From LBZV01 sp000993855 (lineage in GTDB: Bacteria; Patescibacteriota; Microgenomatia; Curtissbacterales; GWA2-41-24): DNA of 64,000 nt. Location of the stretch: positions 1 to 64,000 of the forward strand of contig CAZBKB010000002.1 in assembly GCA_964492425.1 (NCBI GenBank), in the 5' to 3' direction. Positions 41,707-51,092 of the stretch are shown piece by piece; position 1 is the first letter of the stretch, and every line of letters starts with the position of its first letter. A program made the translations under genes and the position numbers. The notes beneath the pieces were generated by a model. The model was not told where the DNA came from. It ran no database searches and was given only the letters and a program-made list of their open reading frames with translations.

Positions 41707-42135
41707 ATGTCAAAAGAAACCAAACAAAAATCAAACAACAATAAAAAAATTATCCATGCCCATGGCAGAAGAAAAGAAGCAGTTTCAAGAGTAAGACTTT
41801 TAGAGGGTAAAGGCACATTTACAGTTAACGGTAAATCCATAGAGGAATATTTTCCAAGTGCTGCACAACAGTCTTTATACTTACAACCATTCCGTCTCAC
41901 CAAAACAGAAGGAAAATTTTGGGCAACAATTAAGGTAGTAGGCTCTGGGAAAAAGGGTCAACTAGATGCAACAGTTCATGGCTTGGCTCGTGCTTTAAAC
42001 GAAGTAAATAAAAAAGAATTTCGCCCTATTCTTAAAAAGGCAGGCTTTTTAACTCGCGACTCACGGGTAAAAGAGCGTAGAAAATACGGACGTGCTCAAA
42101 AAGCTAGAAAAGGCAAGCAAAGTCCTAAACGATAG
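41707..42135 (+). CDS. rpsI: Ribosomal protein S9
   Basis: 142 aa. The N-terminal AHGRRKEAVSRVRLLEGKG and the C-terminal RDSRVKERRKYGRAQKARKGKQSPKR, whose basic tail reaches the P-site tRNA. Last gene of the operon. No clear terminator in the 97 bp that follow. Confidence 0.97.
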   Translation: MSKETKQKSNNNKKIIHAHGRRKEAVSRVRLLEGKGTFTVNGKSIEEYFPSAAQQSLYLQPFRLTKTEGKFWATIKVVGSGKKGQLDATVHGLARALNEVNKKEFRPILKKAGFLTRDSRVKERRKYGRAQKARKGKQSPKR

Positions 42136-42232
42136 CAATCTCGGACTTCATAAACAGAATCATACTCATTAAAACTTAAAAGCGTGTGGCTCAGATGTCA
42201 GACTGCGGCTCGGATTAAGTTGATGTTGGTGT

Positions 42233-42580
42233 TTATTCTGGTTTTATACTGCTAGATGGTGTTGGACCAACCCCAGGTGTAACAGCTTCCGTTGTGGCAC
42301 TTCCTAGGCTACCAGGCACACCATCAGGGGAACCACCCGCAGAAAGATTACCTGTAGTTGGGATAGGTGTTCCGCTATCAATAGTCACCGGTTGCTTCCG
42401 AAGCGGTTCTGCCATAGGAGTTCCTTGTTGTTGTGTCCCACCTCTTCCAAACAACCTCTTGATTCTACCCATAATTCCCCCTTCCTTCGGTGGCACATCA
42501 ACAGCAGTTATCGATGGAGTTAAACCTCCACTCTCTTGTGGCAAGCCTCCTTCAGGGCCCTTACTCTCCATACTTGCCAT
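42233..42580 (-). CDS. Disordered hypothetical protein
   Basis: 115 aa, Gly/Pro/Ser/Thr-rich with a basic patch IMGRIKRLFGRGG in the middle. No fold or membrane span can be seen. The composition is typical of CPR low-complexity proteins. Lies between rpsI and tRNA-Pro on the opposite strand. Confidence 0.5.
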   Translation of the reverse strand: MASMESKGPEGGLPQESGGLTPSITAVDVPPKEGGIMGRIKRLFGRGGTQQQGTPMAEPLRKQPVTIDSGTPIPTTGNLSAGGSPDGVPGSLGSATTEAVTPGVGPTPSSSIKPE

Positions 42581-42699
42581 TATGCATAAATAAATATCAT
42601 TTGTAAAGCTTCAGAAGATTTATCCATAAAATCATAGCTTAGCTAAAAAACCGTGGCACTTGAAAGCTTATTTTTACTGTTATTTTAACGACTCTCTTT

Positions 42700-42773
42700 T
42701 GGTCGGGGCGAGAGGAATCGAACCTCCGATACCGCACCCCCAGCGCGGTGTGTTACCACTATACTACGCCCCG
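42700..42773 (-). tRNA. tRNA-Pro (GGG)
   Basis: 74 nt with CCA encoded. Acceptor CGGGGCG/CGCCCCG with C1-G72, typical of bacterial tRNA-Pro. Anticodon stem CCGCG/TGCGG with loop CTGGGGG gives anticodon GGG. The T arm has GGTTCGATTCC. Confidence 0.95.
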
Positions 42774-42865
42774 TAAGTCAACCTACTTGGAGCAATCATT
42801 TTATCAAGTATTGCAATTTTATTATACGTATAGTAAAACTAGACTGTTCTGCTCTTCAAAAATTA

Positions 42866-43864
42866 ATGAGTTCTGATGCTAAAAAGCAAGCAATCTTAAC
42901 CGCAATTTCCCAAATAGAAAAAGCATACGGCAAAGGCTCTATCATGAAAATGGGTGCGTCTATTGGAAAATTCGAAATAGACATCATTCCAACAGGCTGT
43001 ATTCCGGTAGACCTAGCGCTGGGCGTTGGCGGTCTTCCACGCGGAAGAATTATCGAAATCTACGGCCCGGAAGCATCCGGGAAAACTACTCTCACTCTCT
43101 CAGTTATCGCATCTGCTCAAAAGGCTGGTGGAAATGCAGCCTTAATTGACGCCGAGCACGCACTTGATCCTGTTTGGGCTGAAAAAGTTGGTGTTAATCT
43201 GGAAGATCTTCTAATTTCTCAGCCGGACACAGGAGAGCAAGCACTAGAGATTACAGAAACCTTAATCCGCTCTGGTGCGGTTGATGTTATAGTTATCGAT
43301 TCTGTTGCCGCTCTTGTACCAAGAGCCGAACTGGAGGGGGAAATGGGAGATTCTATGATTGGAGTCCAGGCGCGTCTGATGTCACAGGCGCTTAGAAAAT
43401 TAACCGGAGTAATTTCAAAATCCAAAACTGTTGCCATCTTTACCAATCAGTTAAGGGAAAAAATCGGTGTTATGTTTGGAAACCCAGAAACAACACCTGG
43501 TGGCCGTGCCCTCAAATTCTACGCGTCAATGCGTCTTGATATTAGAAAGATTGATAATATTAAAGAGGGTGATAAGGTAATAGGTACACGCCATCGTGTA
43601 AAAGTAGTCAAAAATAAAGTTTCACCTCCTTTTAGAATTGCTGAATTCGACATCATGGGTGAAGAAGGCATCTCAAAAGAGGGAGGTCTTTTAGATGTAG
43701 CGCAAGAGCTAGGTCTTGTTACAAAATCAGGAGCATTTTACCGTTGGGGTACTAAAATGATTGGACAGGGTAGAGAGAGCGCTAAAGCATATTTTAATGA
43801 ACATAAAAAAGACTATGCCGCGTTAGAAAAGGAAATTTGGGTTAAAGACAAATACATCCAATGA
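42866..43864 (+). CDS. recA: Recombinase RecA
   Basis: 332 aa. GPEASGKTTL (Walker A), VIVIDSVAALVPRAELEGEMGD (Walker B and L1), TNQLREKIGVMFGNPETTPGG (L2). Strand exchange and repair. The frame ends at DKYIQ, TGA TGA. One base out of frame, the DNA continues as an acidic tail (NDESESEGILEEITPTV) that stops 6 nt before recX, see findings. Confidence 0.97.
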   Translation: MSSDAKKQAILTAISQIEKAYGKGSIMKMGASIGKFEIDIIPTGCIPVDLALGVGGLPRGRIIEIYGPEASGKTTLTLSVIASAQKAGGNAALIDAEHALDPVWAEKVGVNLEDLLISQPDTGEQALEITETLIRSGAVDVIVIDSVAALVPRAELEGEMGDSMIGVQARLMSQALRKLTGVISKSKTVAIFTNQLREKIGVMFGNPETTPGGRALKFYASMRLDIRKIDNIKEGDKVIGTRHRVKVVKNKVSPPFRIAEFDIMGEEGISKEGGLLDVAQELGLVTKSGAFYRWGTKMIGQGRESAKAYFNEHKKDYAALEKEIWVKDKYIQ

Positions 43865-43919
43865 TGAGTCTGAATCAGAAGGAATTTTGGAAGAAATTAC
43901 CCCAACTGTATAAGTTTTT

Positions 43920-44603
43920 GTGCCTCGTATTACATCAATAACAGATCAAAAAGCAAACGCTAGAAGATTTAAAGAAAAAAAAGACAAGAGATATAACATT
44001 TTTTTAAATGGAAAGTATGCATTTAGCGTTGGCGAGGAAAATTTACTTAAATTACAATTAAAAGAAGGCCAAAATATATCAGAAAGCCGAATTAATAGTC
44101 TAAAAAAAGAGGAAAATCAAAATAAGCTTTTAGACAAAGCCATAAATTTTCTATCTTATAGATTAAGAAGTGAGCAAGAAATAAAAGACTATCTCATAAA
44201 GACAATTTCAAAATCTGAGAAAGTTAAATGGGTGATTGCTAAGGAGTCCGGCTTGCCAGAATACGTCATTAAAAAATTAAAAAAATATGGATATGTTAAT
44301 GACATAGATTTTACAAAATGGTGGATTCAATCTCGTACAAAAGCAAGACCAAAAGGCAGAAAGCTAATTGAGATAGAACTAATAAAAAAAGGAATCAATA
44401 AAGAACTCATCAACAAACTCTTGCCACCAAGACCAAAAACAGATTTGGAACTTGCCCTAAAAGTTTTGGAAAAAAAAAGAACAAAACTTGAAAAATTAGA
44501 GCCAAGGGAGGTCCAAAGAAGAATTTTTAACTACCTTATTTCTCGTGGCTTTGATTATGATGTAATACATGAGGCATTTGCAATATATAGCAAAAAGAGA
44601 TAA
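43920..44603 (+). CDS. recX: Regulatory protein RecX
   Basis: 227 aa, start GTG. RecX three-helix repeats: LLDKAINFLSYRLRSEQEIKDYLI, VIKKLKKYGYVNDIDFTKWWIQSRTKARPKGRKLIEIELIKKGI, VQRRIFNYLISRGFDYDVIHEAF. It modulates RecA filaments. The adjacent recA-recX order is usual. Confidence 0.92.
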   Translation: MPRITSITDQKANARRFKEKKDKRYNIFLNGKYAFSVGEENLLKLQLKEGQNISESRINSLKKEENQNKLLDKAINFLSYRLRSEQEIKDYLIKTISKSEKVKWVIAKESGLPEYVIKKLKKYGYVNDIDFTKWWIQSRTKARPKGRKLIEIELIKKGINKELINKLLPPRPKTDLELALKVLEKKRTKLEKLEPREVQRRIFNYLISRGFDYDVIHEAFAIYSKKR

Positions 44604-44740
44604 AATTTCAAAAATAAGGCAGTTACAAAGAAGTAGAGTTACTCTTATTTGGATATGCTAAGTTTGATTAAAAAATCTAAGACTTCCATCAGATAAACTG
44701 CGGAAAACGCGGTCATTCTTTGTATCTCCCATAAAAATTT

Positions 44741-46213
44741 ATGAGTAATCAAAATGATATAAAAACACAAAAAAAAGGCAAAGTGATTGTTTCTGTAGGC
44801 TCTCCACACCAGGATTTTAACAGTAATCGTGATGCTCGGGAAATTATCCAGGACGCCAGAGACGAAGCATATCGTATCAAAAAATCAGCGGAGGAAGAAG
44901 CTAGAAAAATTAGACAGGAAATTCTTGAAATTGAGAAAAGGCTTGTTCAAAAGGAAGAATCGCAAGACGACAAGATTGCACAATTATCAAAATTCGAGAG
45001 TCAAATAGAATTTGCAAAAGAAGCATATAAAAAGAAAGAACAGGAACTTTCTCGAACAAGGGAAGAATTAATCGAAAAATTATCTAAAATATCCTCACTG
45101 ACTAGAGAAGAAGCAAAAAAACTGATTCTTGCTAATTTAGAAGAATCACTTAAAGACGAGGTAGCTAAAAGAATTAAAGAGGCAGAAGAGCAAATAAAAG
45201 CAGAAGCATCTAATAAAGCAAAAGAAATTATTGTTAATGCCATGATAGCTGGTTCAACCGATTGGGTGGCCGAATACACGGTAACAACCATAAAGCTTGA
45301 GTCGGAAGAAATGAAGGGACGAATAATTGGAAAGGAAGGTCGCAATATAAGGACGTTCGAACTTGCAACAGGGGTTGATGTTGAACTTGACAGCGATATA
45401 GCAGGTGAAATAAGGCTTTCTTCTTTCGACCCTATAAGGCGTGAAATTGCACGGCGTGCTCTTGAAGAATTAGTAAAAGATGCAAGAATTCAACCCACGA
45501 GAATAGAACAAATTGTAGAAAGAAATACCCAAGAAGTAAATCGAGATATGTCAGATGCGGGTAGAAAAGCCGCAAGCGAACTTGGATTATTTAATATTCC
45601 TCAAGAAGCTCTTGATCGTCTAGGTCGTCTAAAATTCCGCTATTCTTATGGGCAAAATCAATTAATTGCAGCACTGGAAACAGGGAAAATCGCTAAAAAA
45701 ATTGCGGAAGAGGTTGGTGCTAAATCGCTAATTTGTGCACAAGGTGGCTTGTTCCATGACATTGGGAAAACAGAAATGGAAAAAGAAGGCACTCATGTTC
45801 AACTTGGTGTTCAGCTAGCAAAAAAATGGAATTTCCCTCAAGAAATCATAAGTTGCATTGCCCAACATCACGAAGATGAACCTTTTTCATCTATTGAATC
45901 AATAATTGTTCATGTTGCAGACGCTGTTTCTGGTGCAAGACCTGGTGCAAGACACGAAGCGGTTGAAGATTATATCAAAAGACTTACTGATATCGAGAAA
46001 GTTGCGATGTCTTTTTCTGGTGTGGATAAAGCTTATGCAATTCAGGCAGGGAGGGAAGTACGTGTCATTGTTAAACCGGAGGTTGTAGACGATGCTGGTG
46101 CAGTAAAAATATCACATGATGTACGTCAGAAGCTGGAAAGTGAACTCACATATCCGGGTCAAATAACAGTAACAGTAATTCGCGAGGTACGTGCGGTAGA
46201 CATTGCAAAATAA
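44741..46213 (+). CDS. rny: Ribonuclease Y without the membrane anchor
   Basis: 490 aa. A coiled coil (about 25-160), KH domain with EEMKGRIIGKEGRNIRTFELATGVD, then the HD domain with LFHDIGK and HHEDEP. Endoribonuclease that starts mRNA decay. Family members normally begin with a membrane helix. Here the first 30 residues are polar (MSNQNDIKTQKKGKVIVSVG), so the enzyme is predicted cytosolic. No upstream in-frame extension with a hydrophobic segment was seen. A 137-bp gap to recX holds no recognised feature. Confidence 0.93.
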   Translation: MSNQNDIKTQKKGKVIVSVGSPHQDFNSNRDAREIIQDARDEAYRIKKSAEEEARKIRQEILEIEKRLVQKEESQDDKIAQLSKFESQIEFAKEAYKKKEQELSRTREELIEKLSKISSLTREEAKKLILANLEESLKDEVAKRIKEAEEQIKAEASNKAKEIIVNAMIAGSTDWVAEYTVTTIKLESEEMKGRIIGKEGRNIRTFELATGVDVELDSDIAGEIRLSSFDPIRREIARRALEELVKDARIQPTRIEQIVERNTQEVNRDMSDAGRKAASELGLFNIPQEALDRLGRLKFRYSYGQNQLIAALETGKIAKKIAEEVGAKSLICAQGGLFHDIGKTEMEKEGTHVQLGVQLAKKWNFPQEIISCIAQHHEDEPFSSIESIIVHVADAVSGARPGARHEAVEDYIKRLTDIEKVAMSFSGVDKAYAIQAGREVRVIVKPEVVDDAGAVKISHDVRQKLESELTYPGQITVTVIREVRAVDIAK

Positions 46214-46214
46214 A

Positions 46215-46243
46215 TTGACGAGTTTTGCCAGTTTTTATATAAT
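46215..46243 (+). promoter_or_regulatory. hup promoter
   Basis: TTGACG (46215-46220), 17-nt spacer, TATAAT (46238-46243). Leader of about 20 nt to the ATG at 46271. Confidence 0.8.
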
Positions 46244-46270
46244 TGTTAGCACAATTTAATTTCAGCTAAT

Positions 46271-46543
46271 ATGACGAAAAAACAATTAGTCGATAGAGTA
46301 GCAAAAAAAGTAGGTCTTACCAAAAAAACAGCAGAAAGTGCAGTAAACGCCGTTTTCGGCAATATCAGAGAAGCAATGACCAAAGGTGATAAAGTAGTTA
46401 TTACTGGGTTTGGAACTTTTATAGTTAGAAAACGTGCAACAAGAACAGGGAGAAATCCTCAAACGGGTAATTCAATTAAAATAATGGGACACAAATTACC
46501 TGGTTTCACTGCAGGCAAAACTCTCAAAAGGTTAATAAAATAA
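46271..46543 (+). CDS. hup: DNA-binding protein HU
   Basis: 90 aa. MTKKQLVDRVAKKVGLTKKTAESAVNAVF, GFGTFIVRKRATRTGRNPQTG (DNA-binding arm), KLPGFTAGKTLKRLI. Nucleoid protein of normal length. Confidence 0.96.
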   Translation: MTKKQLVDRVAKKVGLTKKTAESAVNAVFGNIREAMTKGDKVVITGFGTFIVRKRATRTGRNPQTGNSIKIMGHKLPGFTAGKTLKRLIK

Positions 46544-46554
46544 ATCTCCCAAAT

Positions 46555-46857
46555 TTAAGCAGCCTTTTTTAACTTTCGTTGGCGAAAAAGAAAGTCTCCC
46601 AATGCGGAATCTTTGTGTGTCAGCTGGCCACTAATTTGATCACCAATAACTAGATTATTGGCAGTACCGGGAATTCCCACTTGAGACATACCGACCACTT
46701 TAGATGCATCAACATCATCAATTTGCGAATCGCCAACACTCCTATTAGTTCCTTCAATTTCACGCTTGGTTATCCCCAAAGCTCCAGTTATATCTTTATT
46801 GGAAGGAGATGTTTCAACTGTTGCATCCCCAAGTTTTTTCTCCGGATTTACAGACAT
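46555..46857 (-). CDS. Hypothetical protein
   Basis: 100 aa, polar, Asp/Ser/Gly-rich with a basic end (FLFRQRKLKKAA). Family not recognised. No membrane span. Convergent with hup and divergent from miaB. Confidence 0.5.
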   Translation of the reverse strand: MSVNPEKKLGDATVETSPSNKDITGALGITKREIEGTNRSVGDSQIDDVDASKVVGMSQVGIPGTANNLVIGDQISGQLTHKDSALGDFLFRQRKLKKAA

Positions 46858-46898
46858 ATCAAACTCTCTTTCAGATAGGCACTATACCGCGATCAGCC

Positions 46899-46928
46899 TT
46901 GGAAGTCAACCTAAGTCCATGTTAAAAT
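46899..46928 (+). promoter_or_regulatory. miaB promoter, leaderless
   Basis: TTGGAA (46899-46904), 18-nt spacer, TAAAAT (46923-46928), ending 8 nt before ATG 46937. This supports 46937 as start over the in-frame ATG 46919, which would overlap the -10. Confidence 0.6.
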
Positions 46929-46936
46929 CTAAACCC

Positions 46937-48109
46937 ATGAAGTCCACATTTTTCATAAAAACATTTGGATGCCAACAAAACTATGCCGATTCTCAACGTA
47001 TTGCCAGCTACTATATTGCAAGAGGATTTAAAGAAACTAAATCGGTAAAAACGGCAACAGAAATCGTGATAAATACTTGCATGATTCGCCAAACAGCAGA
47101 GGATAGGGTTACAGGTTTAGTTAAAAATATTACAAAGGGAAGAAAGGAAAAACCAAAAATCATTATCACTGGTTGCATGGTAGGAATGGCCACAAGAGAT
47201 GAAACAGGTAAATACATAAAGGTTCTAAGAAAGAGAATGCCAGAAGTGGATGAATTTCTGCCTCTTGAAGAAGTTGGCTTTGATTATCCAGCGCTTAGAA
47301 ATGATGTCACTCATGCATGGGTACCTATATCAAACGGTTGTAACAACTTTTGTACCTTCTGTGTTGTCCCCTTTACAAGAGGGCGCGAAATATCAAGGCC
47401 TTTTGATGACATCATTCAAGAAATCAAAGACCTTGCAAAAAATGGGTGCCGTGAAGTAACTCTTTTGGGTCAAAATGTAAATTCTTATGGATCAGACCTC
47501 ATTAAAAACACAAAAAACCTGTTTGCCGACAGGCAGGGATATAAATTAGCGAACAGTCGTATTGTTAAGCCTGTAATGGTAAAACACTTGGGTAAATATC
47601 GAATACCTACGCTATTTCCTTATTTACTAGAGGAAGTTTGCAAAATAAAGGGCGTAAAAAAAATTAAATTCATCTCATCCAACCCGTGGGATTTTTCAAA
47701 TAAATTAATAGAAGTTATTGCAAAGAATAAAAAAATAGACCGCAATATCCATCTTGCCGTCCAGTCTGGTGACAACCAAATTTTAAAAAGAATGAACCGC
47801 TGGTACACAACCAAAGAGTATTTAAATCTTGTAAATATAATAAAAAGTAAAATTCCAAATGTTCAAATTTCTACAGATATAATTGTTGGCTTTCCAGGAG
47901 AAACCGAAAAACAATTTAAAAATACAGTCCAATTAGCTAAGGCTGCAGATTTCACATACGCTTACGTTGCTAAATATTCATGTCGTCCTAATACCGCTGC
48001 AACCAAAGCGTTTGCCGACGACGTATCCCACAAAGAAAAAAATCGACGCTGGTTAATTTTAGATCAACTTATAAACCACAAGGGATCACAAAGATCGGCT
48101 ATTAAGTAG
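46937..48109 (+). CDS. miaB: tRNA 2-methylthio-N6-isopentenyladenosine synthase, TRAM domain missing
   Basis: 390 aa. The N-terminal [4Fe-4S] ligands are C12, C48 and C80; the radical-SAM motif is C135-x3-C139-x2-C142 (CNNFCTFC). Methylthiolates i6A37 in tRNAs, the next step after MiaA, which is also in the window. The protein stops about 30 residues after SCRPNTAA, without the usual C-terminal TRAM RNA-binding domain. An insertion before PYLLEEVCKIKG (residues about 190-230) includes DNA with a CCTGTTTGCCGACAGGCAGG palindrome. Confidence 0.92.
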   Translation: MKSTFFIKTFGCQQNYADSQRIASYYIARGFKETKSVKTATEIVINTCMIRQTAEDRVTGLVKNITKGRKEKPKIIITGCMVGMATRDETGKYIKVLRKRMPEVDEFLPLEEVGFDYPALRNDVTHAWVPISNGCNNFCTFCVVPFTRGREISRPFDDIIQEIKDLAKNGCREVTLLGQNVNSYGSDLIKNTKNLFADRQGYKLANSRIVKPVMVKHLGKYRIPTLFPYLLEEVCKIKGVKKIKFISSNPWDFSNKLIEVIAKNKKIDRNIHLAVQSGDNQILKRMNRWYTTKEYLNLVNIIKSKIPNVQISTDIIVGFPGETEKQFKNTVQLAKAADFTYAYVAKYSCRPNTAATKAFADDVSHKEKNRRWLILDQLINHKGSQRSAIK

Positions 48110-48113
48110 TAAA

Positions 48114-49385
48114 TTATCTCCATTTATTAATCCACATATATTTATCAATGTCACTTATAGGTATTGGCCATCCAGAAGATATTGGATAAAAATAAAAGAA
48201 AGCGACAGTAAAAACTACTAAAATTAAGAATGATAAAAACCTCAATTTAGTCTTATAAATATCACCAAGTGCAACACCTAACGATATTGCCAAAAAAGGG
48301 ACAGATGGCAAGTAGTGGTAAAGGAACATTATCCTAGGTGAAAAAATCCACGGTATCCAGAAGATAAAATAAGCGGTTATCAAGAATAATAAATTTTTAT
48401 TTCTCTCTTCGATGTATTTCCCAGTAATGTAAGAAATAGCAATAACACCTGCCCAAAAAATTAAAGGGTTACCTAGAGCGTAAATATATCCGGCAATATT
48501 ATCCCCATAATCATCATAAGAAAAATAAACTCCACGAATGTTTAAAATCCATGGGCACCAATCTTTGGGCCCATCAAGGCCTTGAGGTACACAGTACAAA
48601 GGTGTTGTTCCGTAAGAATGTTGTAAATCTTCACGGTTCTGGTACCACCAAATTTGTTTATGTAAATCAACAAAATCCCCAATACCATGTCCTTGAATCC
48701 AAAATTGACCATAAGAACCCAGATAAATAACAAATGGAATAACAAACAACGATACAATAGTCCAGTGTAAACGCCCACTTTTAATTTGAAAGTATAGACT
48801 TGCTACAACAACCAAAAGTATTCCATAAATTCCTGACCACTTAGAAGCTACCGAAAGACCCAAAAAAATAGCAGTAACGATTAAATACTTAGTCTTTAAA
48901 GACTTAACATATAAAGAAAAAAATATAAAGGAAGTAATGATGAAAAAAACTAAGAATACATCATTCATAGTAATTCTACTCATAACAAATGTTAAATTTT
49001 CAAATGCAATAACTACGCTTGAAAAAACGGCGGCAGTTGGCCCAAACAAAATAAATGCCAGAATGAATGTTGAGGGAATAATGAGAGTACCAAATATTGC
49101 ACTCGGAAATCTCCATCCAAATGGCTCATCACCAAAAATTTTTATGGATCCGGCTTGTATCAGCTTAACAAATGGTGGATGTAACCAGTCATAAGCTGTA
49201 TTCGCTTTAGGTGGGGAAGCAAATGGATCGTAGGCTGCCGGGTTATTATCAGCATATGCTTTAGCAGTCACTGCATGGTAAACTTCGTCGAAATAGTAAT
49301 ATTGGGGCTCGGTGACGCGATATAATCTCAAAAATAGTGAAAACAAAGTAAGTAAGCAAATAAAATATAGAGAAAAAACACGCAT
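48114..49385 (-). CDS. Dolichyl-phosphate-mannose-protein mannosyltransferase-like (GT-C)
   Basis: 423 aa polytopic membrane protein. The acidic pair after the first span (YYYFDEVYHA) is the catalytic motif of PMT/ArnT-like GT-C enzymes. DWLHPPFVKLIQAG and EPFGWRFPSAIFGT are also typical of the PMT family. C-terminal spans match the PMT 4-TM block. Transfers a sugar from a lipid carrier to extracytoplasmic protein. Convergent with miaB, 4 bp apart. Confidence 0.85.
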   Translation of the reverse strand: MRVFSLYFICLLTLFSLFLRLYRVTEPQYYYFDEVYHAVTAKAYADNNPAAYDPFASPPKANTAYDWLHPPFVKLIQAGSIKIFGDEPFGWRFPSAIFGTLIIPSTFILAFILFGPTAAVFSSVVIAFENLTFVMSRITMNDVFLVFFIITSFIFFSLYVKSLKTKYLIVTAIFLGLSVASKWSGIYGILLVVVASLYFQIKSGRLHWTIVSLFVIPFVIYLGSYGQFWIQGHGIGDFVDLHKQIWWYQNREDLQHSYGTTPLYCVPQGLDGPKDWCPWILNIRGVYFSYDDYGDNIAGYIYALGNPLIFWAGVIAISYITGKYIEERNKNLLFLITAYFIFWIPWIFSPRIMFLYHYLPSVPFLAISLGVALGDIYKTKLRFLSFLILVVFTVAFFYFYPISSGWPIPISDIDKYMWINKWR

Positions 49386-49424
49386 GGTTAAATTTAAATA
49401 TATATATAATGAAGCTAATGCGCA

Positions 49425-51092
49425 ATGTATAAAATATTAAACATGCAAAAAATGATTCATAAAATTAGCATGAGTTCTCTTATTTATTATCTGTTTTTTG
49501 GTTTTATATTTTGGCACCTTGCAAAGGAAATGCTTCAAGTAAAAAGCAGCGGATGGTATGTAGGACAGGTTAATTTATATGGAGATCTTGTATACCATCT
49601 TGCACTAATCAACAAATTTATAACTTCACAAGACATTGTCATTGATAACCCTATCTTGGCTGGTGACAAAATAAACTATCCAATATTCGCAGATTTTATG
49701 ACATCTCTTATCACCATCACGACTAGTATAGACTTTGCTCTTTTTATAACTACCTTAATAGGTGGAATAATTGTTCTTTTTGTTTCTAAATTATTTATTA
49801 AAACTTTCATAAAAAGTAACAAAGTAGCATTTTTAACACTATTACTATTCTTGCTAAATGGTGGTTTCGGCTTTTTTTACTTTTTCCGGGATTACGCTAT
49901 ATCGCAAAAATCCCTACTCAATTTTATGCTATCCCTTCCAAGGGAATATACTGATTTGAAAGATTTGGGTTATTGGTGGATTAATTCACTACTTGCATAT
50001 TTTTTGCCCCAAAGAGGTTTTCTTTTTGCATTTCCAATAACTTTAATTGTTCTGCTACTGCTATACCGAGGATACAAAAAAAACCAAAGATTATATTTTT
50101 TATTAGCAGGAATTATTACTGGAAGCCTCCCACTTGTGCAAGCTCACAGCCTCTTCGTTATCTTCATATTATCTACCATATATTTCCCTCTAAGCCTTTA
50201 TAAAAATAAGGAATTTAAAACTCTGATAATAAACTGGATTTTATTTGGAGCGGTCGCAGCCGCAGTTGCACTGCCGCTTTTTAAAATTATTTCTTCAGTT
50301 TCAAATCCCCTGGATTTTATCCGTTACGATCCGGGTTGGACTAGCAAAGAAAACATCTTCTGGTTCTGGCTTAAAAATCTAGGTTTTTTTGCACCTGTTC
50401 TAATAGTCTCAATAGTTTGGCTCTTTAAAAACGCGAAAATATTTATATTGTATCTACCGTTTTTAGTAATTTTTTTCATTTCAAACATCTGGATTTTTCA
50501 GCCTTGGGAATTTGATAATAGTAAGCTTTTAATTTATTGGTACTTTGCATCATGTATTGTAGCAGCATACTTCCTATCATACGCACTATTCACAGGCCAC
50601 ATTTTTAAAAAAATTACAGGTTTATTTATAGTAATATTAATTACATTTTCTGGTAGCTTGGATTTATTTCGTACATTTACACCCGTAAGTTCATACCAAA
50701 TTTACACGAAACAAGATTTAGAAGTTGCCCGTCAAACAAAACTACTCACACCTGAAAACGCAGTATTTGTAACTGCTTCAAACCATAACAACCCCATCCC
50801 TACGTTGACAGGAAGGTCAACAATTATTGGATTTCACGGATGGTTATGGAGCCATGGTGTCAATTACACAAAACAGGCTAATGATGTTAAGGTTATTTAC
50901 TTGGGCGATAAAACTGCCGAAGATTTAATAAAAAAATACAAGATTTATTACGTTACTGTTGGCCCTCAAGAAATTCAAGATTTTAGTATCAACCTAAATT
51001 ATTACCGTAATTATCCTCAAATAAATTTGGCAAGTGGATGGAATCTTTATGATGTTAGTAATTTATGGGCCGACAGCGACGGGCAAAACTAA
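49425..51092 (+). CDS. Polytopic membrane protein, possible GT-C glycosyltransferase
   Basis: 555 aa (starts at 49443 or 49452 are also possible). About 10-12 membrane spans and a soluble C-terminal part of about 140 residues. The first extracytoplasmic loop has GDLVYHLALINKF, resembling the acidic loop of GT-C enzymes. The family is otherwise not recognised. A TATAAT at 49405-49410 ends 14 nt before the first ATG. Overlaps the miaA start. Confidence 0.6.
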   Translation: MYKILNMQKMIHKISMSSLIYYLFFGFIFWHLAKEMLQVKSSGWYVGQVNLYGDLVYHLALINKFITSQDIVIDNPILAGDKINYPIFADFMTSLITITTSIDFALFITTLIGGIIVLFVSKLFIKTFIKSNKVAFLTLLLFLLNGGFGFFYFFRDYAISQKSLLNFMLSLPREYTDLKDLGYWWINSLLAYFLPQRGFLFAFPITLIVLLLLYRGYKKNQRLYFLLAGIITGSLPLVQAHSLFVIFILSTIYFPLSLYKNKEFKTLIINWILFGAVAAAVALPLFKIISSVSNPLDFIRYDPGWTSKENIFWFWLKNLGFFAPVLIVSIVWLFKNAKIFILYLPFLVIFFISNIWIFQPWEFDNSKLLIYWYFASCIVAAYFLSYALFTGHIFKKITGLFIVILITFSGSLDLFRTFTPVSSYQIYTKQDLEVARQTKLLTPENAVFVTASNHNNPIPTLTGRSTIIGFHGWLWSHGVNYTKQANDVKVIYLGDKTAEDLIKKYKIYYVTVGPQEIQDFSINLNYYRNYPQINLASGWNLYDVSNLWADSDGQN

